From: Natrinema mahii
Lineage (GTDB): Archaea > Halobacteriota > Halobacteria > Halobacteriales > Natrialbaceae
Length of the DNA stretch: 64,000 nucleotides
NCBI GenBank assembly: GCA_000690595.2
Contig: JHUT02000001.1
Span: 186,001-250,000, forward strand
Direction of reading: 5' to 3'
Positions 1 to 8,494 of the stretch are shown piece after piece. Both the position numbers and the translations under genes were made by a program. The notes under the pieces were generated by a model. The model made no database searches. It was not told the origin of the DNA and saw nothing but the letters and a program-made list of their open reading frames with translations. Within the stretch, counting starts at the first letter, position 1. Each line of letters opens with the position of its first letter.

Positions 1-2146
1 CGGTGAGGACGAAGTCGTCAGAACCTACGTTCGACATTTCTTCGTCGAACATCACCGAGAAGGTATCCGTCCCGGCGTTTGCCTGCACGGAGTCGATCGA
101 CGGGGAGACGGTGTCTTTCTCGAGTTCCTGCACCGTTGTAGTCTCAGTGTTTCCACCCTTGTCCGTCACGCTGACAGTAACGGTGGTGCTATCACTGTCC
201 TCGAGGGTAGACACGTTGAGAGGTGAAATCGACGTGGATCCGGCGACGGTATTTACGCTTCCGGACACGTCAGCGCCATTGGTGCCAGTAACAGTCACCT
301 CGACATCGACGATCTCCTCGGTAAGATCGACCTCGACACTGTAGGTTTCATCGTTGTTCCGGTTGATCGTCGGTGTAGCGACATCGGCAGTAGTGATCCT
401 CGGATCGGTGGTGTCCTGGAGCGCGACCGTCTCGCTACTGTCGACGTAGCGTTCCTCGCCGGTCGCGGTGTCCGGAACCTCCCCGGAACGCACAGTAATC
501 ACGTCGGTACCGAGATCACTGGCAGCGACCTCGCTGTCCAGTGTGAGTATCGCGGTCGTCTCACCTTCGGTGTGTGTCACGCCGTCGATCGCAGACGCGC
601 CGTCGCCACTGACGTCCTGATACGCGACGTCAGTGCGATTGAGTCGGTCACCGATGCCTTCGGAAAAGGTGACCGTGACCGCGTCCTGGCCAGCGTTCGC
701 TTCGACACTGCTGATCGACGGTGCCGCAGCGTTGACGTCGACGGTCGTCACGGAGTCCGCGGAATTGCTCGTCCAGTCAACGCTGTCCGCTGCCACGAGC
801 GTGACTTCGTAGTCGGTGTTGTCGTCGATCGCTGCGTCGCTCAGGTCGAACGTCTGAACGAGGTCGGTCCCGCTCCGCTGCTCGACTGCCTCGCTGACCA
901 CGTACGTTTCGTCCGAATCAGGGTCGGACAGTTCGAGACGAAGGTCCGTCGCGTTGGTGGCGTCGGCGTAGTCGTACGTGACGTCGACCGTGTCACCCGG
1001 CGCGACGTCCTCGGTCGTGTTCAGTCCCACGGCAGTCAGTTCCGGGTCGTTGTCGTCGACGACGACGGGGGCGCCGTCAGTCGACGTGCTGTTGGTGTTC
1101 CCCGCCGTGTCCGTCGCTTCGATCGTCACCGAGTACGCACCGTCGGCGAGGTCCCCCGGCGTCGTTCTCTGGGCGTCGAGATCGAGGGTCACGGATTTCG
1201 AGGCGTTGCTGATGTATCCCCCATCGTCGATCTCGTAGGTGTACGCCTGCCCGGTCGCGTTGTACGTTTCCCCCTCGAGCGTGACGGTCACGTTCTGTGT
1301 ATTGGTCTCGAGATAGTCGTAGGCGATGTCGAGGGTGCTCCCCGAGGACACGGTCACACCCGCTTCGTTGCGGAGGTCGAGCGTCGGTGTTGGCGAGACC
1401 GTATCGACGACGAACGACGACTCGTACTGTGTGGCCGCGTGACCGGCGTTATCCGCCACATCGACCGTGACGGAAACGCTGCCGTCTTCGTAGGCGTATC
1501 CAGCGGGCTCGAGAGTGAGGGTCCCACTCCCGCTATCGTAGGTGACAGTGTCATCACCGATCCCGGCATCGTCTACCACGGTTGAACCGTTGTTCTCGAC
1601 GCTGACCGCGATCGAGTCGGCGTCCACACCGGACGCCTCGTCGGTGAGTGCTACCGTGTAGGACTGAGTTGCATCGTTCGTGACTGACCCATCCGACGGC
1701 GTTGGGTTACTGATCGCCGGGGCGCCGTCAATTTCGACGGAATCGGTCCCCTCCGATTCGACGAACTCCGGTCCCTCATCGACAGCAACGGTAACGATAT
1801 CACCGGCGTCGAAGGTCATCCCGTCGAGATCAGACAGGGTAATTTCGGCAGTGATGTTGCCTGCAGTGTTGTTCTCGAGATCGCGGCTCCCGTCGTCCTC
1901 GATCGTGACGTTTGCAGTATTGGTATCTGTGTCAGCAATCCGGAACGTCGCGTTTCCGGCAGTGGTTTCATCGATTGTAGTCGATACTGTTACTGTTCCG
2001 TTCGACTCCACGTACGCCTCTGAAACGTCGACGCCATCCGCTGTCGCGGCCGCACTCCCCGCAACTGCTATGGTCCCCCCAAAAACAGCGACGACCACAG
2101 CAACTGACAGGAGTGCGACATAGGTTCGCTCCCCTATCTCTGTCAT
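1..2146 (-). CDS. Secreted surface protein with tandem Ig-like repeats (partial, C-terminus outside window)
   Basis: An uninterrupted reading frame of about 715 codons runs from an ATG at 2146 to the window edge. The first ~35 residues form a signal peptide (short charged start, then a hydrophobic AVVVAVFGGTIAVAG core and small residues before the cleavage region). The rest is repetitive and rich in Thr, Ser, Asp and Val, with recurring segments of the type S-I-D/S-S-V-x-A-N-A-G and V-T-V-x-D-x-x-G-N-T, as in bacterial/archaeal Ig-like (Big) and adhesin-like surface repeats. No catalytic motif is visible. It is probably a cell-surface or secreted structural/adhesive protein; the anchor would lie beyond the window. 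A PKD/PGF-CTERM surface protein follows upstream in the same orientation. Family assignment is by repeat style only. Confidence 0.8.
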   Translation of the reverse strand, partial: MTEIGERTYVALLSVAVVVAVFGGTIAVAGSAAATADGVDVSEAYVESNGTVTVSTTIDETTAGNATFRIADTDTNTANVTIEDDGSRDLENNTAGNITAEITLSDLDGMTFDAGDIVTVAVDEGPEFVESEGTDSVEIDGAPAISNPTPSDGSVTNDATQSYTVALTDEASGVDADSIAVSVENNGSTVVDDAGIGDDTVTYDSGSGTLTLEPAGYAYEDGSVSVTVDVADNAGHAATQYESSFVVDTVSPTPTLDLRNEAGVTVSSGSTLDIAYDYLETNTQNVTVTLEGETYNATGQAYTYEIDDGGYISNASKSVTLDLDAQRTTPGDLADGAYSVTIEATDTAGNTNSTSTDGAPVVVDDNDPELTAVGLNTTEDVAPGDTVDVTYDYADATNATDLRLELSDPDSDETYVVSEAVEQRSGTDLVQTFDLSDAAIDDNTDYEVTLVAADSVDWTSNSADSVTTVDVNAAAPSISSVEANAGQDAVTVTFSEGIGDRLNRTDVAYQDVSGDGASAIDGVTHTEGETTAILTLDSEVAASDLGTDVITVRSGEVPDTATGEERYVDSSETVALQDTTDPRITTADVATPTINRNNDETYSVEVDLTEEIVDVEVTVTGTNGADVSGSVNTVAGSTSISPLNVSTLEDSDSTTVTVSVTDKGGNTETTTVQELEKDTVSPSIDSVQANAGTDTFSVMFDEEMSNVGSDDFVLT

Positions 2147-2460
2147 GATTGTGTATTATGATATCCGACAGCAGGTTCCGATTGCCCCCATCACCTACTC
2201 CCGGTACATGTCGTCAACTACTCTCCCAGCACATAACGTTAATGGGCACTGATAATTCATTATATCTAATAGTTATAGGAGTTCTTGTTCGGCAACTGTA
2301 ATGGACAATACTAGTACGCGTGCCACCACTTCATGTGACGCGCGGTGAGGTTCCGCTCCGCCGGTCGACATCCCGCTGCCGGCAGGTGGGGATAGATCGA
2401 GCGTTGCGAGACGGGATCCGGAACCGCGAAAACTACGAGTTCAGATTCACAGCCGATTCG
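2147..2460. other. Intergenic stretch, probable promoter region of the Ig-like gene
   Basis: This stretch separates two minus-strand surface genes. Around 2250-2285 it becomes A+T-rich (runs such as attcattatatctaatag), in contrast with the G+C-rich genes on both sides, which suits a promoter for the gene starting at 2146. No canonical haloarchaeal TATA box at the usual distance was identified and no small gene is supported. Confidence 0.4.
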
Positions 2461-4146
2461 TCACTGCTGGCGGCGAAGCGCCAGCATCGCGAACGCGAGG
2501 AGGGCAACGAGCGTGACGGTCACTCCGAAGCCGGGAATCGGTCCGCTCCCGCCGTCATCGCCATCGTCACCATCTCCGTCGCCGCCGTCTCCATCGCCGC
2601 CGTCGCCACCGTCTCCATCGCCACCGTCGCCGTCACCTTTGCCGGGGTCTTTCTCGGTGACGGTCACCGTATCCGTCACGGTATCGGTTTCACTGAAGTC
2701 GTTCCTGACGGTGAGTTCGACATCGTAGGTGCCCGGCTCCGCGAACGAGGTCGTGACGGTCTCGCCGGTGTAGCTGTCGCCGTCGATCTTCCACTCGTAG
2801 GCGATGATCTCCCGTTCCTCGTCGGTCGACTTCGCGGCCGAGAACGTGATTTTCTCGCCGACCGTCGCTGACTCGGGATGGATGACCATCACTGCCGTCG
2901 GCTTGGGGTTGTCAGGTTCGTCGCCACCGTCACCGCCACCGCCACCGCCCGGCGGGAGGTAACCGCCGCCGCCCCCGCCGCTACTGGAGGCTTTCAACGT
3001 GACTGTCCCCGTTGCCGTGTGGAGTTGGTCGCCGGACGAATCCGCCGCAACGTGGACATACCGGTACGTCCCGTCGCTCCACGCTTCGAGGGTGCCGACG
3101 TCGATCGTCGCGTTCGAACTATTCGTCGCCACCGCGGTGGCAGACGCGTTCAGCGTGATCCCGCCAGTCGTACTCTCGTTCACGAGCGACGAGTTGAGCG
3201 CCGCAAGCGTGGTGTTCTCGAACGTCTCGTTGTCGACTCGGAAGTCGCCGTTGAAGCCACTCACACCCGGCTCGAGCGTGATATTGTCGGCCGAGAGGTT
3301 CGTACTCGGATCGGCCGTGACGTTCAATATCGTCGACGTATCGTTGAACGCCGCTGCATCGTAGAGGAAGATCCCCTGCCCGACCTCGCCGCTACCGGGC
3401 TCGATGCCCGTGGTCGTCTCGAACGTCACGTTCTCTCCGAGATCAGCATCCGAGGGGGTCACCGTCGACGGCCCCTCTTGGACCTGGAACGCGTCGAGTC
3501 CGATGATCGTCGATTCGCCGGCATCGACGAGGTCCCCGTTGTCGACATCGAGGCCGTTACCGCCGTCCTCGATCGTGGTCACCATCGTGACGTACTGTCC
3601 GGGGCTATCGGCGTCGTAGGTGACGGGATCCTCGAGGGCACCCTCGCTGGTGACTTTCGTTTCCTCGATGCTTGTGAACGTCATGTTGTCGTTGAGTTCG
3701 GACAGGTCGTTCGCATCGAGCAGTGCGAAGAGATCGGTCATCTCGACGCTCGAGTCGACGTCCGGTTCGGCGACGATCACTCGGACTTCCTCTCCGGCGT
3801 AATGTTTGCTTGTGCTAGCGGAGTCACTACTGTCGAGTTCGAGTGGCACTGCAGTCCCGTTCGTGAAGACGCCAACTCGGTTCCGGTTGGCCGGGATTTC
3901 GCCGTCGGGACTCTTGATCCGAACGTCGTGGAGCGGGACCGTCGTCTCGGCCGCCTCGAGATCGGCACGATACGGAATGACCGATCCTCCCCAGAGAGAG
4001 ATGTTATCGATGTTCGTGTCGTATATCCGATCCCCTGTTGGTTGCGTCGTCATCGCTGCTGGTGACGATGTCGCGCCCACCGCACCGGCGATCGGCGTCG
4101 CTATCAGGATCAGTATCATCCCGACAACGACAGTTGATTTAGACAT
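2461..4146 (-). CDS. PKD-domain surface glycoprotein with PGF-CTERM anchor
   Basis: 561 residues. An N-terminal signal peptide (residues 1-25, hydrophobic VVVGMILILIATPIAGAVG) precedes a secreted region of ~380 residues with many N-x-T/S sequons. A glycine-rich linker with runs of Gly follows, then a PKD domain (about 400-490; AYEWKIDGDSYTGETVTTSF is a typical PKD core), a Gly-Asp repeat linker (GDGGDGDGG type) and a C-terminal PGFG motif, a hydrophobic segment and Arg-Arg-Gln-Gln. PGF followed by a transmembrane helix and basic residues is the archaeosortase A recognition signal, so the mature protein is expected to be processed and lipid-anchored to the cell surface. It lies head-to-tail with the Ig-like gene at 1-2146. 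Function beyond a surface role cannot be read from the sequence. Confidence 0.85.
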   Translation of the reverse strand: MSKSTVVVGMILILIATPIAGAVGATSSPAAMTTQPTGDRIYDTNIDNISLWGGSVIPYRADLEAAETTVPLHDVRIKSPDGEIPANRNRVGVFTNGTAVPLELDSSDSASTSKHYAGEEVRVIVAEPDVDSSVEMTDLFALLDANDLSELNDNMTFTSIEETKVTSEGALEDPVTYDADSPGQYVTMVTTIEDGGNGLDVDNGDLVDAGESTIIGLDAFQVQEGPSTVTPSDADLGENVTFETTTGIEPGSGEVGQGIFLYDAAAFNDTSTILNVTADPSTNLSADNITLEPGVSGFNGDFRVDNETFENTTLAALNSSLVNESTTGGITLNASATAVATNSSNATIDVGTLEAWSDGTYRYVHVAADSSGDQLHTATGTVTLKASSSGGGGGGYLPPGGGGGGDGGDEPDNPKPTAVMVIHPESATVGEKITFSAAKSTDEEREIIAYEWKIDGDSYTGETVTTSFAEPGTYDVELTVRNDFSETDTVTDTVTVTEKDPGKGDGDGGDGDGGDGGDGDGGDGDGDDGDDGGSGPIPGFGVTVTLVALLAFAMLALRRQQ

Positions 4147-4386
4147 GGTATCATGACTGGTATCTATTTAGTTATTTCTTTCTATCGTCACAGACGTATT
4201 CTCGAGATACGAACGGTTCAGTCCGGCGTGACGAACGGAATCCAAAACGAGGCCGTGTATCGTTTTCTAACCGGTGCCGATACCGGGCCACTACACGGGC
4301 CCATCTCCGTTCTCGAGTCGACGACGAGCGCTTTCCGACGGACGAATCACGAGACTGGGAACGGGCCGGCGTTCAGCGAGTGCCTA

Positions 4387-4466
4387 TAGTAGCTCCTGAA
4401 ACGATTTACACGCCGATCACGACGCTGTCCTGCGATCGAGTGTGCAGTGACTTTCAAGAGCAACTA
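4387..4466 (+). mobile_element. MITE-like hairpin element, copy 1 (80 bp)
   Basis: The element starts TAGTAGCTCCTGAAACGATT and ends TTTCAAGAGCAACTA, giving imperfect terminal inverted repeats, and is bounded by TA on both sides. An inner dyad pairs ACACGCCGATC with GATCGAGTGTG. It has the same length and base pattern as the element at 30265-30344, which is in the opposite orientation. It sits in the 415-base divergent gap 4147-4561 between two surface-protein genes, where it may influence their transcription; nothing else is recognisable in that gap. There is no coding capacity, so mobilisation would need a transposase in trans. Confidence 0.85.
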
Positions 4467-4561
4467 TAGTGTTCCAGAAACCGATACGTTCACATCGCTG
4501 TATCGTGAATTCGCCACGACGGCCAGCGGGCATTCGATCGCCACACGGCCCAACCGAACCT

Positions 4562-5707
4562 ATGGCACTGTCTCATACGCACTCCCGATTGTCTCAAGTA
4601 GCGGTACTCGCGGTTATCCTCGTCGTTCTCGTCGGCTCCATCGGCACGGTATCGGCGGCCGCCGATACCGATGCCGAGGACTCCGAACTCACGGTCTCGG
4701 ATACGATCGATACGCCGACACGGACCGTGACGATCGAGGGGTCGGAGTATACCGTCTCCGAACTCGCGAGCGTGGATAAGGGCGGCTCGATCTCGGTCGA
4801 TGTCTCGACGGGGGCGAATACGAACTACAACGTCTACCTCTATAACAGCGATAAATATGTAGAACTCTCGGAGAGCGGAGTCGGGCCACAGCAGCTGACC
4901 ATGGACACGGCCCCCGTCGATCCGGGAACGTACGCACTGACGCTGTATATCGACGGCGACTACGTGGATTACCTCCCGGTCGTCATCAGCGGTTACGACG
5001 TCTCGACGACACATCCCACGTCGGTCGAGACGGGCACCGAGAACGTGACCGTCGACGTCACGAGTACGGCGACCGCTGACGGCACCGAGAGCTCGCCCGC
5101 GGGCGTCGAAGTCGTCGCCTGGAACGACGACACGGTCATCCGCGAGTCCGCGACGCACGTCGACGGCGAGACGTATCGTGCAACCATTTCCACCGCCGAG
5201 TTCGCGGTCGAGGAGACGTACGCCGTGTACGCCGCCGCCCAGGGCACCGAACAATACGAGGGCGAACCGGAGGCACTCGGCGTCAGCGACGGCGGCACGC
5301 TCCGAGTGACACGCGACGACGGCGGTAGCGATGACGACGACAGCGATAGCGGGACCGACGATGGCAGTGACAGCGACGAGACCGATACTGGTGATAGTAA
5401 CGTCGACGGGAACGAAAGTCTCGACGGAAACGAAACCGACCCTCTCGAGGGGAACGAAACTGATCCTCATGGGGACGGGAACGAAACCGGTTCTCTCGAC
5501 GGAAACGAAACGAACTCGTCCGACAATGATGGATCAAACACGTCGGAGTCCGAGCGCAACGAGTCCGTGATCGAACCGACGGACGACGGCAACGATCCGG
5601 CGACCGACGGCGGAACCGACTCGGTGCCGGTAAACGCCATCCCAGTCCTCGTGAGCGTCCTCTTACTCGGTGGGCTCTACGGGAGACTGACGTCCTCTCA
5701 CGGCTAA
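4562..5707 (+). CDS. Secreted acidic protein with sequon-rich tail and C-terminal membrane anchor
   Basis: 381 residues from the ATG at 4562. The frame is open further upstream, but this start places a clean signal peptide first (MALSHTHSRLSQVAVLAVIL, then VVLVGSIGTVSAA). A beta-rich extracellular part follows, about 30-240. From about residue 240 there is a very acidic D/S/G/E tail containing repeated D-G-N-E-T/S and E-G-N-E-T units, each an N-glycosylation sequon, and then a hydrophobic segment (AIPVLVSVLLLGGLYG) near the end with a short basic tail. It is probably a membrane-anchored, heavily glycosylated surface protein. It is divergent from the PKD protein across a hairpin element. No enzymatic motif was recognised. 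Confidence 0.75.
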   Translation: MALSHTHSRLSQVAVLAVILVVLVGSIGTVSAAADTDAEDSELTVSDTIDTPTRTVTIEGSEYTVSELASVDKGGSISVDVSTGANTNYNVYLYNSDKYVELSESGVGPQQLTMDTAPVDPGTYALTLYIDGDYVDYLPVVISGYDVSTTHPTSVETGTENVTVDVTSTATADGTESSPAGVEVVAWNDDTVIRESATHVDGETYRATISTAEFAVEETYAVYAAAQGTEQYEGEPEALGVSDGGTLRVTRDDGGSDDDDSDSGTDDGSDSDETDTGDSNVDGNESLDGNETDPLEGNETDPHGDGNETGSLDGNETNSSDNDGSNTSESERNESVIEPTDDGNDPATDGGTDSVPVNAIPVLVSVLLLGGLYGRLTSSHG

Positions 5708-5950
5708 CGCCGTCGGGTTCTTCCACTGGGGGTCGCTCCCACGGAAATACGAGAGCCGCGGGTTCGTCGTCGCGGTGGACGCTGACCTGCGTTTCGAGCG
5801 GTGGCAGTCCAGCCCCCGTCTGACAGCGGGTCGGAGAACGTGTCCGGCTCGGTTGCCGATGGTCAGCACGTCGTTCTCGGCCGCGGCATCGTCCACCCCA
5901 CAGTCAGGACGCCGGACGCGTCCCCGACACCAACCGAATACCCCAACACA

Positions 5951-5967
5951 AACGTTTAAATAACGTT
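5951..5967 (+). promoter_or_regulatory. Near-palindromic A+T box, candidate TATA/operator of the small zinc-finger gene
   Basis: AACGTTTAAATAACGTT is a near-palindrome containing TTTAAATA, a good haloarchaeal TATA box, about 60 bases upstream of the ATG at 6022. The rest of the 314-base gap 5708-6021 shows nothing recognisable. A GGGGAGGGGAAG purine run lies just before the ATG and may act as a ribosome-binding site. Confidence 0.45.
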
Positions 5968-6021
5968 TTGTGATAGTGAAGATAGAGTGACATAATCGGG
6001 CAACTATGGGGAGGGGAAGAT

Positions 6022-6144
6022 ATGAGTGACGATCCGACCACGAGGACAGCTCACTGTCCGAACTGTGAGACGGCGCGCGACATCCGCATCACAGTTCCGT
6101 GGCAGGACGATATCTGCTTGCAGTGCGGCGAATCCGTCGAGTAG
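6022..6144 (+). CDS. Small zinc-ribbon protein (40 aa)
   Basis: A 40-residue reading frame with C-P-N-C at residues 12-15 and C-L-Q-C at 32-35, the usual two CxxC knuckles of a haloarchaeal zinc-finger micro-protein. It starts at ATG with a G/A-rich stretch immediately upstream. Such proteins are often missed by length filters. The role is unknown; a structural or regulatory zinc site is the only inference. Confidence 0.7.
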   Translation: MSDDPTTRTAHCPNCETARDIRITVPWQDDICLQCGESVE

Positions 6145-6498
6145 ACGGCTTCGGACGGGTCCGAGACGCGGAGATCAGTCTCGAGCTGCCGACCCGTCGA
6201 ACCGGCCGACCGACAGCGGGGGGCCGCTGCTGACCGCAGTTGCGTGACAGCGGCCGATCGCATCGACTGGCCCTGCTGGGACCGGCTCGGCAGCCCCCGC
6301 TCCGTGGACGACTGTCGTCTCCGGCCACCACGTCGAGCCCGTCGCAGTGGTGACTGCCGACGACTGCTCGAGCGAGGAGACCCACAGCTACCGACCCCAC
6401 CGATCACCGGCTCGTCGCGGGAGAGTGCGGTATCGCGTGCGAGATGTGGACTCTCTCGAGGGACGGCCGACCGACCCGTCCACGGTCGGCCGAAGACG
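6145..6498. other. Gene-free G+C-rich stretch
   Basis: The 354 bases between a small zinc-finger gene and the 3' end of the coiled-coil gene hold only overlapping shadow frames. No promoter, RNA gene or clear repeat was recognised. Confidence 0.4.
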
Positions 6499-7545
6499 TC
6501 AGCTGTCTCCGGGGCCGCTCTCGTCGGCGGTCACCCGCGGGCTCTCCCTCGAGTCCCGCGGGGGACTCGAGTCCAGCGTGGGACTCGAGTCCAGCGTGGG
6601 TTCGTTCGAGTCCGGTGGCGTCCCGCTCGAGTCCGATGCGGTACCGCTTGAGTCCGGTGGCGTCCCGCTCGAGGCAGCCGGCCGGGTGACCGTCGAGGTC
6701 GTCGTCTCGCCGGGGATTGCCGCGTCGGCCGGGAGGACGAGTCGGCGCTCGGTGTACTCGAGGCCGTTCGTGCGCTGGGTGCGTTTGCGGACCGCCAGCC
6801 GGTGTTTGGAGAGGTCGAGCGCGGCGTCGATCGTGCGGGAGACGAGTTTCTTCGCGTAGGTCTCGCTGATGCCCGCTTCCTGGCGGCGGATCCAGTGTTT
6901 GAGATCGGAGGCAGTGACGTACTCGTCGACGGACTTGCAGCCGTCGGTCCAGGGATCGTCGCCGACGGCGGGATCGGTCCTGGCTTGCCAGAGTTTCGCC
7001 GCGAGTCTGGTAGGGAGGGAGTTGGCCGTCGACCGGCGCATGTCCGCGTCCATGCGGGCCAGTTGCTGAACCGGGAGCAGGTCCCCGTGGGCGAGCGCCA
7101 CGTCGTCACCCCGGTCGAGCGGATCGCTCGCGTCGGGGACGCGGTAGTAGGTCTCGCCGTCGTCCTTCGCGAGTTTCTCGAGGCGGTCGCCGGCGACCGC
7201 GACCTCGTGGGGGTCGACGGTCTCGGTCCGGAGGTGGGCCCCCTTCTCGAGTTCGCGCGCCTGGAGTTCGCGGACGCGGTCCTTGTTGGCGTCGGCCTTC
7301 CGGAGCGCCGCCTCGGCGGCACGTCCGGTCTCCGTCGTCCGGGACTCGCACTCGTCTAATTGGGACTCGAGGTGCTCGATGCGCTCGTCCTTGCGGGCGC
7401 ACTCGGACTCGAGGGCCGCGATGCGCTCGTCTTTGGCGTCGCATTCGGACTCGAGTTCGGCGACTCGGTCGGTGAGGGTCGTGACCTGTTCGCGAAGCGC
7501 CGCGAGTTCGCGTGCGAGATCGTCGCGGGTCGCGTCACTCGCCAT
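6499..7545 (-). CDS. Coiled-coil protein of unknown function
   Basis: 348 residues from the ATG at 7545 (the frame is open 17 codons further, but this start overlaps the previous gene by only 11 bases). Residues ~5-95 form a coiled coil with a 14-residue repeat (LESECDAKDERIAA then LESECARKDERIEH). A conserved-looking globular core of ~170 residues follows (including the segment LPVQQLARMDADMRRS and a basic region WIRRQEAGISETYAKKL that could bind nucleic acid). The C-terminus is a low-complexity Ser/Pro/Asp tail built from DSSGTPP-like units. The gene is the second of a two-gene minus-strand unit, opposite a PhiH1-repressor-like gene. The layout resembles regulated modules of haloarchaeal mobile elements, but no known function was recognised. 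Confidence 0.7.
   Translation of the reverse strand: MASDATRDDLARELAALREQVTTLTDRVAELESECDAKDERIAALESECARKDERIEHLESQLDECESRTTETGRAAEAALRKADANKDRVRELQARELEKGAHLRTETVDPHEVAVAGDRLEKLAKDDGETYYRVPDASDPLDRGDDVALAHGDLLPVQQLARMDADMRRSTANSLPTRLAAKLWQARTDPAVGDDPWTDGCKSVDEYVTASDLKHWIRRQEAGISETYAKKLVSRTIDAALDLSKHRLAVRKRTQRTNGLEYTERRLVLPADAAIPGETTTSTVTRPAASSGTPPDSSGTASDSSGTPPDSNEPTLDSSPTLDSSPPRDSRESPRVTADESGPGDS
6562..6597. repeat. Two tandem copies of an 18-bp unit
   Basis: GGGACTCGAGTCCAGCGT occurs twice in succession (6562-6579 and 6580-6597). Degenerate relatives follow to about 6680. They encode the Ser/Pro/Asp tail of the coiled-coil protein. The unit contains the palindrome GGACTCGAGTCC. In-frame gain or loss of units would change only tail length. 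Confidence 0.8.
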
Positions 7546-7951
7546 CGCGATCACCGTGATTACAGTCGTCGGTGGGTCCCGTGAGACGGTCGTCATCTGC
7601 GTGCTTCGAGCCGACGGGATCGATCGCCCCCGGATCCGGGCCGGAATAGGTCGTCGTCAGCGAGTCACAGCCCGCGAGCGTCGTAGGGTCCTCGGTCACC
7701 GACAGCGGCCGCTCACACAGCTCGAGGCCGACGCGTCGCGCCTCCGCATCGATCTCGCGCAGGCGACGCGTCGCCTCGCGGCGCGTCTCGTCGTCCAGTG
7801 TGTCGTCAGTTCGGTGGACCTCCTCGAGGAGGGTTTCAGCGAGGTCGGTGATCGCCTCGAGGCGGTCGCGGACCGCGTCGGGGTTTCGGTTGGTGTCCGG
7901 CGATGCGTGTCGGTCGGGGCTTTCAAGGCCCCGCGAATCGTCGTTTGTCAT
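7535..7951 (-). CDS. Small acidic helical protein of unknown function
   Basis: 138 residues starting at the ATG at 7951. The middle (about 25-85) is helical and charged, with heptad-like spacing (VRDRLEAITDLAETLLEEV). The C-terminus is disordered and rich in Asp, His and Gly. Its end overlaps the start of the downstream coiled-coil gene by 11 bases, so the two are probably co-transcribed and translationally coupled. A divergent winged-helix repressor gene lies 227 bases away across an operator-like dyad. No family was recognised. Confidence 0.6.
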   Translation of the reverse strand: MTNDDSRGLESPDRHASPDTNRNPDAVRDRLEAITDLAETLLEEVHRTDDTLDDETRREATRRLREIDAEARRVGLELCERPLSVTEDPTTLAGCDSLTTTYSGPDPGAIDPVGSKHADDDRLTGPTDDCNHGDRDGE

Positions 7952-8096
7952 GGCTTCCGTAGGGGAGTTACGGGAGCTTCTCGCGGACTCGGTGCTTCCA
8001 CCACCGATCCGCTGTTTTCGACTCTCGAGAGAGTCAAATCCGCGTATAGCTTCCGTAGAAAGATACTGGAACTCGAGCCACTTAATTATCTAGTGT

Positions 8097-8120
8097 ATAT
8101 GGCTCGTTACTGGACCATAT
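8097..8120. promoter_or_regulatory. Inverted repeat in the divergent intergenic region (candidate repressor operator)
   Basis: ATATGG at 8097-8102 and CCATAT at 8115-8120 form a dyad with a 12-base spacer. It lies between the minus-strand pair (start 7951) and the winged-helix gene (start 8179), in a locally A+T-rich region. A second small dyad, CACT-N9-AGTG, ends just before it. Position and symmetry suit an operator for the adjacent regulator; binding is inferred. Confidence 0.45.
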
Positions 8121-8178
8121 GTCTTAGACAGCTTCTGATCCGATGCAGTTAATCACCGATCAGATGATTTTCGGGGGT

Positions 8179-8484
8179 ATGCGGGCCCGTGTCTCATGGA
8201 TGAACGAGGCCGACGATGCCGTTTTAGAATACCTCCAAGAACTCGAGACCGACACGGGCCACCGGATCGCGCTACCACCGACTGCCATCTGGTATAATCT
8301 TGTTGTGGAACTCGGTGTGTTAGACCGGAGTCAAAATACCATCTCCCGGCGCATGAACGTACTCGCCGACGGAGGATTGCTCGAAAAGACCGACGAGAAA
8401 CGCGGTTACTACAGGGTGACTGATCGAGGGATTGCGTATCTTGAGGGCGAACTCGAGGCAAGTGATCTCGAGCAAGACGACTAA
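8179..8484 (+). CDS. PhiH1-repressor-like winged-helix regulator
   Basis: 101 residues from the ATG at 8179, chosen because the M-R-A-R-V-x-W-M start matches the usual start of haloarchaeal PhiH1-repressor-like proteins; the frame is open 12 codons upstream. A winged-helix fold is visible: helices in DDAVLEYLQELE, IALPPTAIWYNLV and RSQNTISRRMNVLADGGLLE (recognition helix and following turn), then a wing strand GYYRVTDRGIAYLEGEL. This family regulates haloarchaeal phage and chromosomal genes. It faces the small-protein/coiled-coil pair divergently, which suggests it controls that pair and itself through the dyad at 8097-8120. Confidence 0.75.
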   Translation: MRARVSWMNEADDAVLEYLQELETDTGHRIALPPTAIWYNLVVELGVLDRSQNTISRRMNVLADGGLLEKTDEKRGYYRVTDRGIAYLEGELEASDLEQDD

Positions 8485-8494
8485 CAACGACTTT

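Noticed and set aside
572-1585. Long plus-strand open frame of 337 codons
   Set aside because: It is antisense to the Ig-like surface gene, is Arg/Val-rich without any recognisable motif, and arises from the G+C-rich codon pattern of the true minus-strand gene.
2560-2640. Short tandem repeats resembling a repeat array
   Set aside because: They are codon-level repeats encoding a Gly-Asp linker in the surface protein, with no spacers; not a CRISPR array.
2878-4065. Plus-strand open frame of 395 codons
   Set aside because: Antisense shadow of the PKD/PGF-CTERM protein, whose signal peptide, PKD domain and anchor make the minus strand the coding one.
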